64,000 bases of DNA from Clostridia bacterium (GCA_017936375.1 JAGBFR010000037.1:1-64000); one strand, 5' to 3'; shown: positions 34,714 to 44,452, counted from the first letter of the stretch. Numbers and translations are program-made. Notes: a model not told the origin generated them from the letters alone.

Positions 34714-35940
34714 TCACCTATTACGCCTGCGCTCAATAGCCTCGCAGAATAAAGAGGTATATTCATCAAAACACTTATTGCGATCGAAATTTTGAATCGC
34801 ATAATTTCTGCACGCTTCTCTGGCATTAGTATTTGCCCAACGAATAACTTCACGTTCAAGAGCATCTATGTCATGCTGTTCAACCACAGCCCCTGTTTCG
34901 CTTGTAATTGACTCCGGGCTTCCTCCGGTTCTGAATGTAACAACCGGCGTACCGCAGGCAATCGACTCAAGATTGACTGTGGGATATGTATCTCCCAAAG
35001 TAGGGTTAACCAATACATCAGCTGCAGAATAGATTTCCGCCAATTCTTTTTGATTTGCTGTACGCGGAATCCCAATAATTCCAGCCGGAATCTCCTGCAT
35101 TTGTCTTTCATTTAAGCCAACGACCATCACCTGGTATTCGTCCTTCGGAAGCCTTTCCGCAAGCTTCAAAATATAGCCATATCCCTTCCGTTCACTCCAA
35201 CCCATGGCTACAGCAAGCACCAGTTTTTTATTCTCGCAATCGTAACGCTTCTTAACATCAGACACAATTGGGTTAAACAACCCAACATCTATTCCGTTAT
35301 GAATCGCTTTAATCCTCGCGTATCCAAGATAAGATTGCTTGGCAAGATCCGCCAGCCACTGAGAGGGTGTGGCAATCGTGAGATTTTCAACTTCAGAAAA
35401 AGCTGTTTTTTTACGCCGGTACTGTTCCGGAGACCGATCAAAAAAATAGCTGATTGGATAGCTTTGTTTCAGCTTTCTGTCCGGGCAGTCAAAACAAGCT
35501 GTTTTCCAGCGATCACATCCCACTTTTTCAAAGTGTGCACAATGGCCGGTGAATGACCAACAGTCATGAATCGTCCACACAACCGGAATCTGTTCCTTCT
35601 TAATGTACTGAAACAGCAATTCGATGTGAACATATCCGCCATGCGCATTATGCAAATTGATTACATCCGGTTTTTCTTTCCTGATCAGGCTGATCAATTT
35701 TCTGGTAGCATGCTTGCTGGTAAAACCCATATAACCCGTAATTCTGCTCTTAAAAATCTCAAAAAAACTCATATACCGAGCACCGCTTTTGAGTTTTACA
35801 CTATTTGCGAAAGCAGATCGATAAAAACCATACGCTACGACCGCTTCATGACCATGATCAACAACATTTGCGGCAATGCTGTCTGCTATTTTCCCGGTAC
35901 TTCCCCAGCCGCCATAAGCAGTTACAATCAAGACTTTCAT
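34714..35940 (-). CDS. Family 4 glycosyltransferase
   Basis: 408-aa GT-B glycosyltransferase. The N-terminal part has VTAYGGWGSTGKIADSIA, a cysteine-containing middle (CAHFEKVGC...CFDC) seen in some GT4 enzymes, and the C-terminal donor site has NPTLGDTYPTVNLESIACGT (E-x7-E-like). Start at 35940 after AAGGGGA. Builds the capsule repeat unit; linkage unknown. Low GC. Confidence 0.87.
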   Translation of the reverse strand: MKVLIVTAYGGWGSTGKIADSIAANVVDHGHEAVVAYGFYRSAFANSVKLKSGARYMSFFEIFKSRITGYMGFTSKHATRKLISLIRKEKPDVINLHNAHGGYVHIELLFQYIKKEQIPVVWTIHDCWSFTGHCAHFEKVGCDRWKTACFDCPDRKLKQSYPISYFFDRSPEQYRRKKTAFSEVENLTIATPSQWLADLAKQSYLGYARIKAIHNGIDVGLFNPIVSDVKKRYDCENKKLVLAVAMGWSERKGYGYILKLAERLPKDEYQVMVVGLNERQMQEIPAGIIGIPRTANQKELAEIYSAADVLVNPTLGDTYPTVNLESIACGTPVVTFRTGGSPESITSETGAVVEQHDIDALEREVIRWANTNAREACRNYAIQNFDRNKCFDEYTSLFCEAIERRRNR

Positions 35941-35981
35941 CAATATCCCCTTTCGCGATTGATGACCATAGCTCGCAATTC

Positions 35982-37064
35982 TTATACTCCAATCTGCTGC
36001 CAGAAAAACATATAGTTATCTATCTTCAAGGTTCCTCCCGGCATCGAAATAAGAAAATAGAGCATGCAGATAACGCCAATAACTATATACATAATATACG
36101 AATTGGTTCGCATCCGCTGCTTAACGATCATATTCGATATCAATATCGAATTTGCATGAACGAAATAATAAGAGATCCTGCTAAAGTACATGCTGTTTTT
36201 TGCAAGAATTGTCAGCAGGATATTTGCGCATGAAAATAGATACAGCCATGTCTTCTCTGCACTGAATCTCCCGTCAGGCTGAACATCCGTATCAAAAACC
36301 AGGCAAAATGCAGGAATCAATATGGAAATAATAATCAGTAGGGGGTTGATCTGATAATCGGCATTAAGATCATAAGACATGTACTTTTCCGGCAATACAT
36401 ATTGTGCTAGTCCGGCAACATGGTTTCTATACACCATCGTTCCGGCAGCAATCATTACCAATATGAACAGACTTTGCCTGGACAATCTCGGTCTCAGAGC
36501 AATCAAGGCAATTGCAGCAAAACCAACCATCGCCGAAGCATGAAATGTCGATGCCAGCCAAGCCAGCAGGATCGAAACAATCAACTGCAAAAGCTTCCTG
36601 TGTTTATCTGTCCATATAACTGCAAGCAGATATATGGAAATTGCCAATGATTGTCTGGTGCCCGACATATACATGGGCAGCAAGCCAATGGTCATAAAAA
36701 CCAATGTACTGAAGGCAGTATTCTTCGAGTAAGTCGCGTAAAAGAGTACCAAAGAACTAACCAAAACAACCGCTACAATAAAGTTGTAGGCTTGGTAACT
36801 GAAACCCAACTGATGGAAAAAATGCGCGAAGCGATAATAACCTTGATCATATTTTTCAGGAGATATCTGTTCTGCAGAAATGGAATACAAGTATTCATAC
36901 TGCCTAGTGTCTGCACCTACAGAAACATGACGGCATCCAATAAGCACAATAAGGCAGATAGAAACATAAATCGCATAATTTCGCGTAAAGTTTTTCCATC
37001 CTTGGCCATTAGCCATCATGTATGGTAATATCAACAGCGCCCATAATACTAGGTAAATAATCAT
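35982..37064 (-). CDS. EpsG/Wzy-type polysaccharide polymerase
   Basis: 360-aa membrane protein with about 10 helices and the EpsG signature residues: GADTRQYEYLY after the second helix, MSGTRQSLAISIYL, and TFHASA. Polymerises flipped repeat units outside the membrane. Weak ribosome site, low GC. Confidence 0.85.
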   Translation of the reverse strand: MIIYLVLWALLILPYMMANGQGWKNFTRNYAIYVSICLIVLIGCRHVSVGADTRQYEYLYSISAEQISPEKYDQGYYRFAHFFHQLGFSYQAYNFIVAVVLVSSLVLFYATYSKNTAFSTLVFMTIGLLPMYMSGTRQSLAISIYLLAVIWTDKHRKLLQLIVSILLAWLASTFHASAMVGFAAIALIALRPRLSRQSLFILVMIAAGTMVYRNHVAGLAQYVLPEKYMSYDLNADYQINPLLIIISILIPAFCLVFDTDVQPDGRFSAEKTWLYLFSCANILLTILAKNSMYFSRISYYFVHANSILISNMIVKQRMRTNSYIMYIVIGVICMLYFLISMPGGTLKIDNYMFFWQQIGV

Positions 37065-37120
37065 TTTTCACATCTCTACCTTCAGTTCAAAACAGACAGA
37101 AACACCCTTTGAACTCTCAT

Positions 37121-38326
37121 TTAATTCATCAGAAAAGCTTTAAAGTTCTCAACATACTTTTCATAGTAGAACGGTTTATCATTAATTGCATTTGTCCGCA
37201 TAATATCTTTTTGCTCTCGCGTCAGAGCAATTAACGATTCTATTTTGTCAGCAATTCCTTCAATATCATGTGGATCTGGGACAATACAACCATTCACCAT
37301 ATCATGTACATATATTGCTATATCACTTGTCGCGTTTGCTATCACCGGAACACCAAGCGATAGTGACTCCGAAACCTTAGTCGGAAAGCCTGCATTTGTG
37401 CAAGTTTTGCTATCTCGCAACAAAATAGTAAAGTCAGATTGAGAAATAATCTTTTGAGCATTTGTATTACTCTGCAATCCATAGAACACAATGTGGTTTT
37501 CGAGCACCCGCAACTTATCTTGATACTCAGCTCTATGTGCTTCTGGAAATTGCCCAAGGAATTGATCTTTGGTAAACCCAATGAAACACATCTTGAAGTC
37601 AGGAATATTTCTTACGTGCAGCAAGACGTAGCAAACGTCCACAATCGCATCCACTCTGTCTTTCCAGCTAGATACCGGAATACCCTTTTCAGATATCAAG
37701 CTTGCATAAGCAATAGTGGTAGGCTGGTTGGTATCAGCAACCATAGTACGCTTTACTTCAACTGATAAAGGAGGAACGATCATAGTTTTTTCTGGATCAG
37801 GCATGCGTTTTTTCAGGTAATCACTCACAGCAATCCATTTATCGCAACTTGGAAGAATTTTGTGATCCATTACATATAAGTCACGCTTCTTGAGCCAGTA
37901 ACGAAGAAGATTATTCTTATGTGGTTCGTCAAACAGATCAACCTTATCACAGATCAAACGGATTCCTAGTCTTTGGCAGAAACGGATAATAGCCATATTG
38001 TATCCGGATGTACCAAGAGTACCGTACATAATTACTGAATCAATGGTGTACATTTTCCGTACTTCTTTTAGTATCCTTCGAAAAAGAATGGCAGGATATA
38101 CATTATTCACTCGATGAATTCCTCTAGAATACGGAATAGAATATATTTGCATATCGTCGCAAATCTTTTTCTGAAGTCCAGAATCAGGATCATCTTTGCG
38201 AAAGCAAAAGCAGATGACCTCATAACCGGCTGCCTTTATGGCTTTTGCATTTCCCCACACTCTTTTTCCGGCTGCATTTCCATCAGGAAATAGAAAATTA
38301 CCCGTATAGATTATTGCTTTCTGCAT
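37121..38326 (-). CDS. Family 4 glycosyltransferase
   Basis: 401 aa. N-terminal IIYTGNFLFPDGNAAGKRVW (acceptor domain), C-terminal TNAGFPTKVSESLSLGVPVI and NGCIVPDPHDIEGIADKIE (donor site). The start at 38326 is chosen by its distance from AAAGGG. Capsule assembly; sugar and linkage unknown. Confidence 0.85.
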   Translation of the reverse strand: MQKAIIYTGNFLFPDGNAAGKRVWGNAKAIKAAGYEVICFCFRKDDPDSGLQKKICDDMQIYSIPYSRGIHRVNNVYPAILFRRILKEVRKMYTIDSVIMYGTLGTSGYNMAIIRFCQRLGIRLICDKVDLFDEPHKNNLLRYWLKKRDLYVMDHKILPSCDKWIAVSDYLKKRMPDPEKTMIVPPLSVEVKRTMVADTNQPTTIAYASLISEKGIPVSSWKDRVDAIVDVCYVLLHVRNIPDFKMCFIGFTKDQFLGQFPEAHRAEYQDKLRVLENHIVFYGLQSNTNAQKIISQSDFTILLRDSKTCTNAGFPTKVSESLSLGVPVIANATSDIAIYVHDMVNGCIVPDPHDIEGIADKIESLIALTREQKDIMRTNAINDKPFYYEKYVENFKAFLMN

Positions 38327-38354
38327 TGATTGCATCCCTTTTCTACTCAATGTT

Positions 38355-39257
38355 CTATTTCACTTTTGGCAACTCAAAACACTCACCCAAGATATAATCA
38401 AAGTTATCAGGTTCATATGACATATATCCACTCGCGCCAAAGAATGTGAGTTCACCAAATATGACTCTTGACCCAATTGAATACATATCAACCCGAACAT
38501 GCGGAAAAGGCGCTGAAAGCACCTCTACAATACGTTTCATTTTAGCATAGTTTTCAGGCACTATTGGATCTTCAGTCATTACACTCTGAGTTGTACTTTG
38601 ATATGGCAATCTATTAAAGTCAGCATCCATGATTGCAAGTTCGCCATGATTTCCAAGCTCTCTATTGGCAATTACATACACACATGCTATTTTACCGCCA
38701 AAGCAAAAAAACTTGTAGTCTATCAATCCGTTATTGTCATGTAGATATTCTTCGGCAATGACCCGGTGTTTTCGGAAATCATAAACCCATTCTCTGCCCG
38801 GATTCTTGGCGCGGATTGTAGTATTGACCCATGATTGCATTTGGTTTCGTATTGCATCAAGGTCAGCATTGCCTTTATCTTCAACAATAATTACCGAATT
38901 TCCGCCACTCCCCAATGTATCCTTTAACACGAAAGACTGCGGTAGCGCATCAAAATCAACATCCTCTGAAGAACAATAAACCCCATAGCAAGTGGCCAGG
39001 GTGTCTTTTAGGCCCATTTCAGCCACATATTGCCGAACATCATATTTATCAACACACCGAGGCATACAGGGATTACGGTAGTTCAACTTATACCACTGCA
39101 GTTTTTCAGAAAACCTTTGTGGTTTTTTCAGATTAAGCTTTCTGCCAGTTTTAATGCGATACTGAAGTCTTAACATCCAGGAGTCTGGCACAAAGCTAAG
39201 CAACTGCATGATCTTAACTCTGGTGGACCGGCTTTTTATCAGCTTCTTGTAATCCAT
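38355..39257 (-). CDS. TupA-like ATP-grasp protein
   Basis: 300 aa. FSEKLQWYKLNYRNP (50-64), VDKYDVRQYVAEMGL and VLKDTLGSGGNSVIIVED with the C-terminal GELTFFGASGYM match the TupA-like ATP-grasp family found in capsule loci, where members may ligate amino acids to uronic acids of the polysaccharide. That would suit the UDP-hexuronate genes here; inferred. GAGGG before the ATG. Confidence 0.82.
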   Translation of the reverse strand: MDYKKLIKSRSTRVKIMQLLSFVPDSWMLRLQYRIKTGRKLNLKKPQRFSEKLQWYKLNYRNPCMPRCVDKYDVRQYVAEMGLKDTLATCYGVYCSSEDVDFDALPQSFVLKDTLGSGGNSVIIVEDKGNADLDAIRNQMQSWVNTTIRAKNPGREWVYDFRKHRVIAEEYLHDNNGLIDYKFFCFGGKIACVYVIANRELGNHGELAIMDADFNRLPYQSTTQSVMTEDPIVPENYAKMKRIVEVLSAPFPHVRVDMYSIGSRVIFGELTFFGASGYMSYEPDNFDYILGECFELPKVK

Positions 39258-39267
39258 TCCACTACCC

Positions 39268-40362
39268 TCAAATCTGCTTTACTTCATCCACAACCATCTT
39301 CACAACGATCTGACGGTCAAACTCTCTCTCCATCTTCGCCCGACCTGCAAGTCCCATCTCGCGGCGCTCCTCCCAAGTCATCTGCATGAACTTATCCACA
39401 GCAGCAATCAGCGCAACTTCATCCTTGATAGGAACGACAAAGCCCGTCTTGCCGTCATCAACGGTCTCACGGCAGCCGCTGCGGTCGGTTGCGACAATCG
39501 GGCGTGCGCTGGAAGCGGCCTCCAGCAGCACATTGCTCATGCCTTCCGGATAGTAGGAAGGATGCACGATGCAATGCGCCATGGTGAAGAATGGTACCAT
39601 ATCCTTCTGCTGGCCGTGATATTTGATGTAACCTTCTGCTTCTGCCTTTTTCAGAATCTCCAAGTAAGCTTCGTCATCACACATACCGCAGATGTGGAAC
39701 AGCGTATTGGGATAACGGTCATGGATTGCCTTGGCGCAGGCCAGATACAAATCGATGCCCTTCTCCTTCATCACGCGGGCAATATAGAGAAAGTGAATTG
39801 TATTTTCTTGCAGATAGGGCTTAATCTGATGCTTCTCCAGATTAACACCGGAACCCGGCAGCAAAACAGCACGGCTCTTTTTGTTCAGCATCTTTCGCTC
39901 ACGGAAGAACTGTTCGTTTTCACTGTTTTGGAAGAACACACACTCAGCACCAGCCACCCCCCACTTATAGAGACGGGTAGTCAGCATCTGAAGTTTACCG
40001 GGGATCTCAACGGCGGTTCCAAGACCAGTAATATTGGGCAAATAACGAATGCCCAACAGGCGGCAGGCCATGCCGCCATATACGTTGGGCTTAATGTTAT
40101 TGGTCAGTACAACATCCGGCCTGCTCTTCCGAAGCAAAGTCAGCAGTTCCCACATCAGTTTAAGATCGCCCAATGGGTTAGAGCTTCGCCTGCCAATTGT
40201 GACATCTACCACATTGCATCCCATTGCCGTCAGTTCCTCTTTATGCGAAAGCACCTGTGCAATTACCGTGACGGCATGCCCTTCCGCAATCAGAGCTTCC
40301 AGTATTTCGCGCCGTAGATTATAGATAAATGTCGTATCATTCGCAATGAGCGCAACTTTCAT
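39268..40362 (-). CDS. Family 4 glycosyltransferase (early capsule step)
   Basis: 364 aa. N-terminal VALIANDTTFIYNLRREIL, PNITGLGT, donor site YPEGMSNVLLEAASSARPIV and TDRSGCRETV. This type typically adds the second sugar onto the lipid-linked sugar made by the priming transferase directly upstream; the stop of that gene is four bases away. RBS AGAGGAA. Confidence 0.88.
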   Translation of the reverse strand: MKVALIANDTTFIYNLRREILEALIAEGHAVTVIAQVLSHKEELTAMGCNVVDVTIGRRSSNPLGDLKLMWELLTLLRKSRPDVVLTNNIKPNVYGGMACRLLGIRYLPNITGLGTAVEIPGKLQMLTTRLYKWGVAGAECVFFQNSENEQFFRERKMLNKKSRAVLLPGSGVNLEKHQIKPYLQENTIHFLYIARVMKEKGIDLYLACAKAIHDRYPNTLFHICGMCDDEAYLEILKKAEAEGYIKYHGQQKDMVPFFTMAHCIVHPSYYPEGMSNVLLEAASSARPIVATDRSGCRETVDDGKTGFVVPIKDEVALIAAVDKFMQMTWEERREMGLAGRAKMEREFDRQIVVKMVVDEVKQI

Positions 40363-40365
40363 TGC

Positions 40366-41133
40366 TCATTTCCTCTCATTCTCAGTTGTATGCTTAAATC
40401 CTTCGACAACCCCACTTGCGCCAAACAGCTTCGGAATGGTTGCCAAGACAATTTTCGCGTCTGTAATGAACCCAAAGTTCTCAAGATACTTCACATCCCA
40501 CCGCACTTTGTCTGCAGGCGTCACAGTATCTCTTCCGTTAATCTGAGCAAGACCCGTAAGACCCGGACGCACTTTATATACGCCACACTTAAACCGGAGT
40601 TCGTGAATCTCATATTCATCCGAAATCAACGGACGCGGACCGACAATGCTCATATCGCCCTTGACGATATTGATCAACTGAGGAAGTTCATCAATGGACC
40701 ACTTTCTCAAGACTCGTCCCACTCTGGTAATGTACTTATTCGGATCATCCACCTCGCTGGTAGACAAATACTTGGGTGTATCACATCTCATTGTTCGAAG
40801 TTTATACAGCTTGAACCTACGACCGCCCAAACCCACGCGATACTGGCTAAAAAGCACCTGTCCAGGATCGTCGATATACATGATGGCGAAGACAATCAGC
40901 ATCGGAACAGCTATCACTACCAGCCCAATCGCCGAAAGAATGATATCCAAAGCTCTCTTTATAACCCGGTATTCTCTGCTGGTAACATTGACGAACTTCA
41001 GATCATTTACTGCCTGTTCATCAATCTTCCCTGCCGAGTTCACAGAGCGAGCCATCTTGTCCTGCACTACCTGCGGTATTTCAAGGCCTTCTTCGCTCTT
41101 ATTCAAGCAAGCTTTATTTTGCACCATGCTCAT
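40366..41133 (-). CDS. Undecaprenyl-phosphate sugar phosphotransferase (priming enzyme)
   Basis: 255 aa. One hydrophobic hairpin (IILSAIGLVVIAVPMLIVFA), then GQVLFSQYRVGLGGRRF, YKLRTM, RKWSIDELPQLINIVKGDMS, GPRP and RPGLTGLAQINGRD, the full signature of the PglC/WcaJ catalytic domain. The long N-terminal membrane domain of WcaJ is absent (PglC-like size). Start at 41133 or 41127, both near AAGGA. It begins repeat-unit synthesis. Confidence 0.92.
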   Translation of the reverse strand: MSMVQNKACLNKSEEGLEIPQVVQDKMARSVNSAGKIDEQAVNDLKFVNVTSREYRVIKRALDIILSAIGLVVIAVPMLIVFAIMYIDDPGQVLFSQYRVGLGGRRFKLYKLRTMRCDTPKYLSTSEVDDPNKYITRVGRVLRKWSIDELPQLINIVKGDMSIVGPRPLISDEYEIHELRFKCGVYKVRPGLTGLAQINGRDTVTPADKVRWDVKYLENFGFITDAKIVLATIPKLFGASGVVEGFKHTTENERK

Positions 41134-41266
41134 TACTTCCTTCTCAAAAGTAAACTTATGCCTTTGCGCAGCAAACGTCCTGTAACGCACACTCATCCAA
41201 CAAATCTTTCGAAGAAAACGCTCAATGAATCTCTTTTGTCCACAGAAAACGTTTTCACAAGCTAAG

Positions 41267-41293
41267 AAGAGACCGCAAAACATGCGGCCTCTT
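41267..41293 (-). promoter_or_regulatory. Stem-loop in the 270-bp gap before the glycosyltransferase block
   Basis: Nearly perfect 11-bp stem (41267-41277 with 41283-41293), followed on the minus strand by a short CTTCTT tail. It may be a weak terminator or processing site separating the RiPP/ABC part from the glycosyltransferase part of the operon. Nothing coding was found in 41134-41404. Confidence 0.45.
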
Positions 41294-41404
41294 GTGAGAA
41301 AGCAGCTTGGCTCCCGCCGAAACCGCATAATATGCTGTTGTTCTGTTCAGGTCTAACAGAATTCAATATGCATCCAATCAATTGACGTCCATTTGCAAAG
41401 ATAA

Positions 41405-43156
41405 TCAATCGATATAAAGCAGCTTATGCAGATAGCCGTCCGGCCTCTCCAGAAGCTCCTTCAGGGATCCATCCTCGGTAATTCTTCCATTCTCAAGAAC
41501 GATGGCATTCTGTGCCGTGCGGACCGTCGCCAGACGATGCGCAATGATCAGCACAGTGATCTCCTTGTCAAGCGCGCGCACGGCCTCGCGTACCGCCGCC
41601 TCGCTCTCGTAATCCATCGCGCTGGTCGCCTCGTCCATGATGATCAAGCGCGGATGCCCGAGCAGCACGCGCGCCAGCACGATCCGCTGACGCTCACCGC
41701 CGGACAGGCGCACGCCCTCGTCACCGAGCGGCGTATCCAGTCCATCCTTGAGCCCGCTGACAATGCCCCACGCCTGCGCCTTCTTGAGCGCCTCGATCAT
41801 CTCCGGCTCCGTTGCCGTCGGATGGAAGCGCTGAAGGTTCTCGCGCACGGACGCATGCAGAATCAGCGGCTCCTGCGGGATATAGCCCAGGCTTTGCCTC
41901 CAGCCCGGCAGCGTCTCCCTCGTCAGCGGCACGCCGTCTATGAGGATTTCGCCGCTGGTGGGGTGCAGGAAGCCAAGCAGCAGGTCGGCAATCGTCGTCT
42001 TTCCTGCGCCGCTGCACCCGACAAGCGCCGTCGTCGTTCCCTTCTTCAGCGAAAACGACACGCCATCCAGCACGTTCTCCGTGCCGTCATGATAGGCAAA
42101 CGTAACGCCGCGGAACTCAATCTCCCGTTCAAAGGGCATCGCTGGAGGATTCTCCGGCTCGCTGCCCGTCTGCTCAAGCGCCGCAAGCGCCTCGCTCAGC
42201 TTTTCATGCGCCGGCACGCTGGACAGGATGCTCTGCAGACGGCCATAGAAGCCGCTGAACACCGGCCACAGCCGCATAAACACATACACCAGCACCATCA
42301 GGCGCGCGGTATCCATCTTAAAGAAGAGCACGCACACGATGAAGATGACGCCGATCATGAACGCCGCCGCGCAGGAATAGATCACCTGCGGGAAAGCGCG
42401 CAGCTTGACATACTTCATCTTCGCCTGACGGAAGGAATCGCTGATCTCGTCAAAGAGCTTCGTGTGCTCGCGCTGCACGTTGTAGGTGCGCACTTCCTTC
42501 ACGCTGCGCAGCTGATTGAACAACTCGGAATACATCGCGCGGTTGATGCGGATCATTTCCTCGCCATATTCCTTGGACACGCGGAACATGCCCCTAAACA
42601 TCAGCACAAACGCCGCGCCGCACACGCAGACGAAGATCGTCACCGGCAGGCTCAGCCAGATCGCGATGCCCAGCTGCACAGCCGCAGAGACCAGCGACGA
42701 GATCATGTGGATCATATCTGCTACGCCATAACTGACCTGACTGCACTGCGCAGTAAAGAGGTTGATCGTGTCGGACTGCCTACCCGCCGTCAGCTTCTCC
42801 CAATCCGCGCGGGACACCGCCTGATACAGCGAATCGCGCAGGCTATAGGAATAATCCTCCAGAAACCGCGTCTCCCGCAGGGAGAGCAGCCGCCCGAGCA
42901 GTGCCTTGAAGACCACGAGCACAAAGTACATCGCGATCAGCACCACGACCTGCTGCGGATAGGAAAGCCTCTGCAGCGGCGCGGTCAGCACGGACAGCGC
43001 AGATACGGACGCCTGCGATATGTCCAGCAGCCCGAGCATCGGAATCAGCATGACGATGGAGATGCCGCCCGTCATGGACACCGCAATATTGAGCAGCAGG
43101 ATCGTCAGGAAACCCTTTCTATCCCGCTGCCATACGTCTCTGAGTATTTCTTTCAT
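41405..43156 (-). CDS. ABC exporter, fused membrane and ATPase domains
   Basis: 583 aa half-transporter. About six transmembrane helices (20-320), then an ATPase domain with Walker A (GCSGAGKTT), Q loop (YIPQEP), signature LSGGERQR, Walker B (LIIMDEATSAMD) and H-loop (IAHRLATV). There is no N-terminal C39 peptidase domain, so leader removal would need another protease, for example the S26-type protein at 47077-47577. It lies directly downstream of the HprK-PqqD gene and likely exports the mature peptide. Confidence 0.92.
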   Translation of the reverse strand: MKEILRDVWQRDRKGFLTILLLNIAVSMTGGISIVMLIPMLGLLDISQASVSALSVLTAPLQRLSYPQQVVVLIAMYFVLVVFKALLGRLLSLRETRFLEDYSYSLRDSLYQAVSRADWEKLTAGRQSDTINLFTAQCSQVSYGVADMIHMISSLVSAAVQLGIAIWLSLPVTIFVCVCGAAFVLMFRGMFRVSKEYGEEMIRINRAMYSELFNQLRSVKEVRTYNVQREHTKLFDEISDSFRQAKMKYVKLRAFPQVIYSCAAAFMIGVIFIVCVLFFKMDTARLMVLVYVFMRLWPVFSGFYGRLQSILSSVPAHEKLSEALAALEQTGSEPENPPAMPFEREIEFRGVTFAYHDGTENVLDGVSFSLKKGTTTALVGCSGAGKTTIADLLLGFLHPTSGEILIDGVPLTRETLPGWRQSLGYIPQEPLILHASVRENLQRFHPTATEPEMIEALKKAQAWGIVSGLKDGLDTPLGDEGVRLSGGERQRIVLARVLLGHPRLIIMDEATSAMDYESEAAVREAVRALDKEITVLIIAHRLATVRTAQNAIVLENGRITEDGSLKELLERPDGYLHKLLYID

Positions 43157-43173
43157 ATCCGGAGCGCGCCCTC

Positions 43174-44238
43174 TCAGGCGTCAAGAAGACCCATCGTGAC
43201 AAACTGCTCCAGCAGCGCGTCCAGATCCTTCTTCGCCGTCTCCTCGTCCACGTCAAACTCCGCAAGCACCGCCTGCAGCAGATCGTCGCGAGTCACAGCA
43301 TGCTCCAGCTGCTTAAAGACAAACGCGGACACCTCGTTGAGCACGACCGCGCCGTCGAACTTCGCAATGTTATCGCCCGTGGGCATGACGATGAACTCGT
43401 CCACCACGTTGCGCAGGACAAACCCGTCCTTAATCTTCATTTCTTCCTCATCTGCCTCTCTGATTTTCTCAGGATGATTGAAAAGAATATCGTAAATAAC
43501 TTTCGCCGCATCTCCGTCCGGCCCGCAGAATACGCGGTACACCGGCGTCTTGTCGATCAGGCGGCGGACATTGGCCATCGCCATCACAGCGGCATCCGTG
43601 TCCCACATGGGCACAAAGCTCTGCTGCATAATGAGCTGCCTCGCCTGATCACGGGTCAGCTTACGGATATAATTCGCCGGAGAGCGGCGCACTTCCAGAA
43701 TCGCCTTGAGCGGGCGCTCGACGTCGCGGAAGATCTGCTCCTTGCCATCCCACGGCACGCCGCAGGCCGTGCTGCCTTCCTTTTCAAGGCGCACAGCGGG
43801 GCGGTCTCCGCTGATCCACTCAAAGCCAAGCGTGTCGACCCACGCCTTCGCGCGGGTGGATTTGCCAAGGCCGGAGTGGCCGGTGAAGGCCACGGCGTAT
43901 TCGCCGTTTTCCACGCAGGCCGCATGGAGAGATACAATGCCCTCGTAGCAGAAGCGGCATTCGAAGGCGGTGCGGATCAGGAAGCGTTCAGAGTTCTCGT
44001 TGACACCTAAATGCTCCAGCTGCTCGGTATACAACTCAATACAATCATAATCATCACTGGCAATCACATATGTATCTCGGATTCCATTTCGCAGTTGAAA
44101 GCACCATTGCCCTAAATCATTACAAAAAATCTCAATTTCATCCATTTTGACAACTGGTTCCATCTCGTTTATATGGATGTCGTCAGCACAAAGTGGATGC
44201 TTCAAAACATTGAGACTTATAGTGTCATATAGCGTCAT
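43174..44238 (-). CDS. HPr-kinase-like / PqqD-like fusion protein
   Basis: 354 aa. The first 95 residues are unassigned. An HprK-type kinase core follows (SLHAACVENGEYAVAFTG, Walker A GHSGLGKST at 120-128, SGDRPAVR, GVPWDGKEQIF). Residues 267-354 form a PqqD-like domain (KIKDGFVLRNVVDEFIVMP ... FDGAVVLNEVSAFVFKQL). PqqD folds are RiPP recognition elements that bind precursor leaders. The kinase could phosphorylate the peptide, as lasso-peptide HprK homologs do. It follows a precursor gene by 22 bases. The fusion of both functions in one chain is the notable point. Confidence 0.88.
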   Translation of the reverse strand: MTLYDTISLNVLKHPLCADDIHINEMEPVVKMDEIEIFCNDLGQWCFQLRNGIRDTYVIASDDYDCIELYTEQLEHLGVNENSERFLIRTAFECRFCYEGIVSLHAACVENGEYAVAFTGHSGLGKSTRAKAWVDTLGFEWISGDRPAVRLEKEGSTACGVPWDGKEQIFRDVERPLKAILEVRRSPANYIRKLTRDQARQLIMQQSFVPMWDTDAAVMAMANVRRLIDKTPVYRVFCGPDGDAAKVIYDILFNHPEKIREADEEEMKIKDGFVLRNVVDEFIVMPTGDNIAKFDGAVVLNEVSAFVFKQLEHAVTRDDLLQAVLAEFDVDEETAKKDLDALLEQFVTMGLLDA

Positions 44239-44260
44239 AATCTACACTCAATCCATTAAT

Positions 44261-44452
44261 TTAGGAAGGCTGCCAGTCGCTCTCAAACCAACAAGGATCT
44301 ACCGACCTTGTCACAACACCAACTCGGTATAGCTCGCAACTATTTCCCTGCGCAACAAAGCCAGCCCCGCTACAAGTTGAAGTTGCTCTAACCTGCTCTT
44401 CATATTGATAATCAATCAAGCGTGCAATAGGTGCCGCATACTTTTTCTTCAC
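44261..44452 (-). CDS. RiPP precursor peptide 1
   Basis: 63 aa from a GTG start, GGAGTG site 9 nt before. The leader (1-25: MKKKYAAPIARL, then QYEEQV) shares Met1, Lys2, Lys3, Tyr5, Pro8, Ile13, Gln16, Tyr17, Gln20, Val21 and Ser25 with the second precursor at 45752-45886. The core has three Cys (27, 39, 54), many Ser/Thr/Gly, and an aromatic end (CWFESDW). It is followed by HprK-PqqD and preceded by a radical SAM/SPASM gene, so Cys- or aromatic-centred crosslinks are plausible. No known precursor family recognised. Confidence 0.78.
   Translation of the reverse strand: MKKKYAAPIARLIDYQYEEQVRATSTCSGAGFVAQGNSCELYRVGVVTRSVDPCWFESDWQPS

Noticed and set aside
34714-34717. GTG at 34717 as the Wzx start
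   Set aside because: Gives an N-terminal extension unlike Wzx proteins; kept only as an alternative because the spacing at 34660 is also not ideal.
41405-43156. Exporter for the double-glycine peptides at 19.7-21.0 kb
   Set aside because: No C39 peptidase domain at its N terminus and it is 20 kb away, next to different precursors.
41405-44452. Lasso peptide cluster because of the HprK and PqqD parts
   Set aside because: No asparagine-synthetase-like cyclase (C) and no transglutaminase-like protease (B2) is present; the maturation enzymes are radical SAM proteins.
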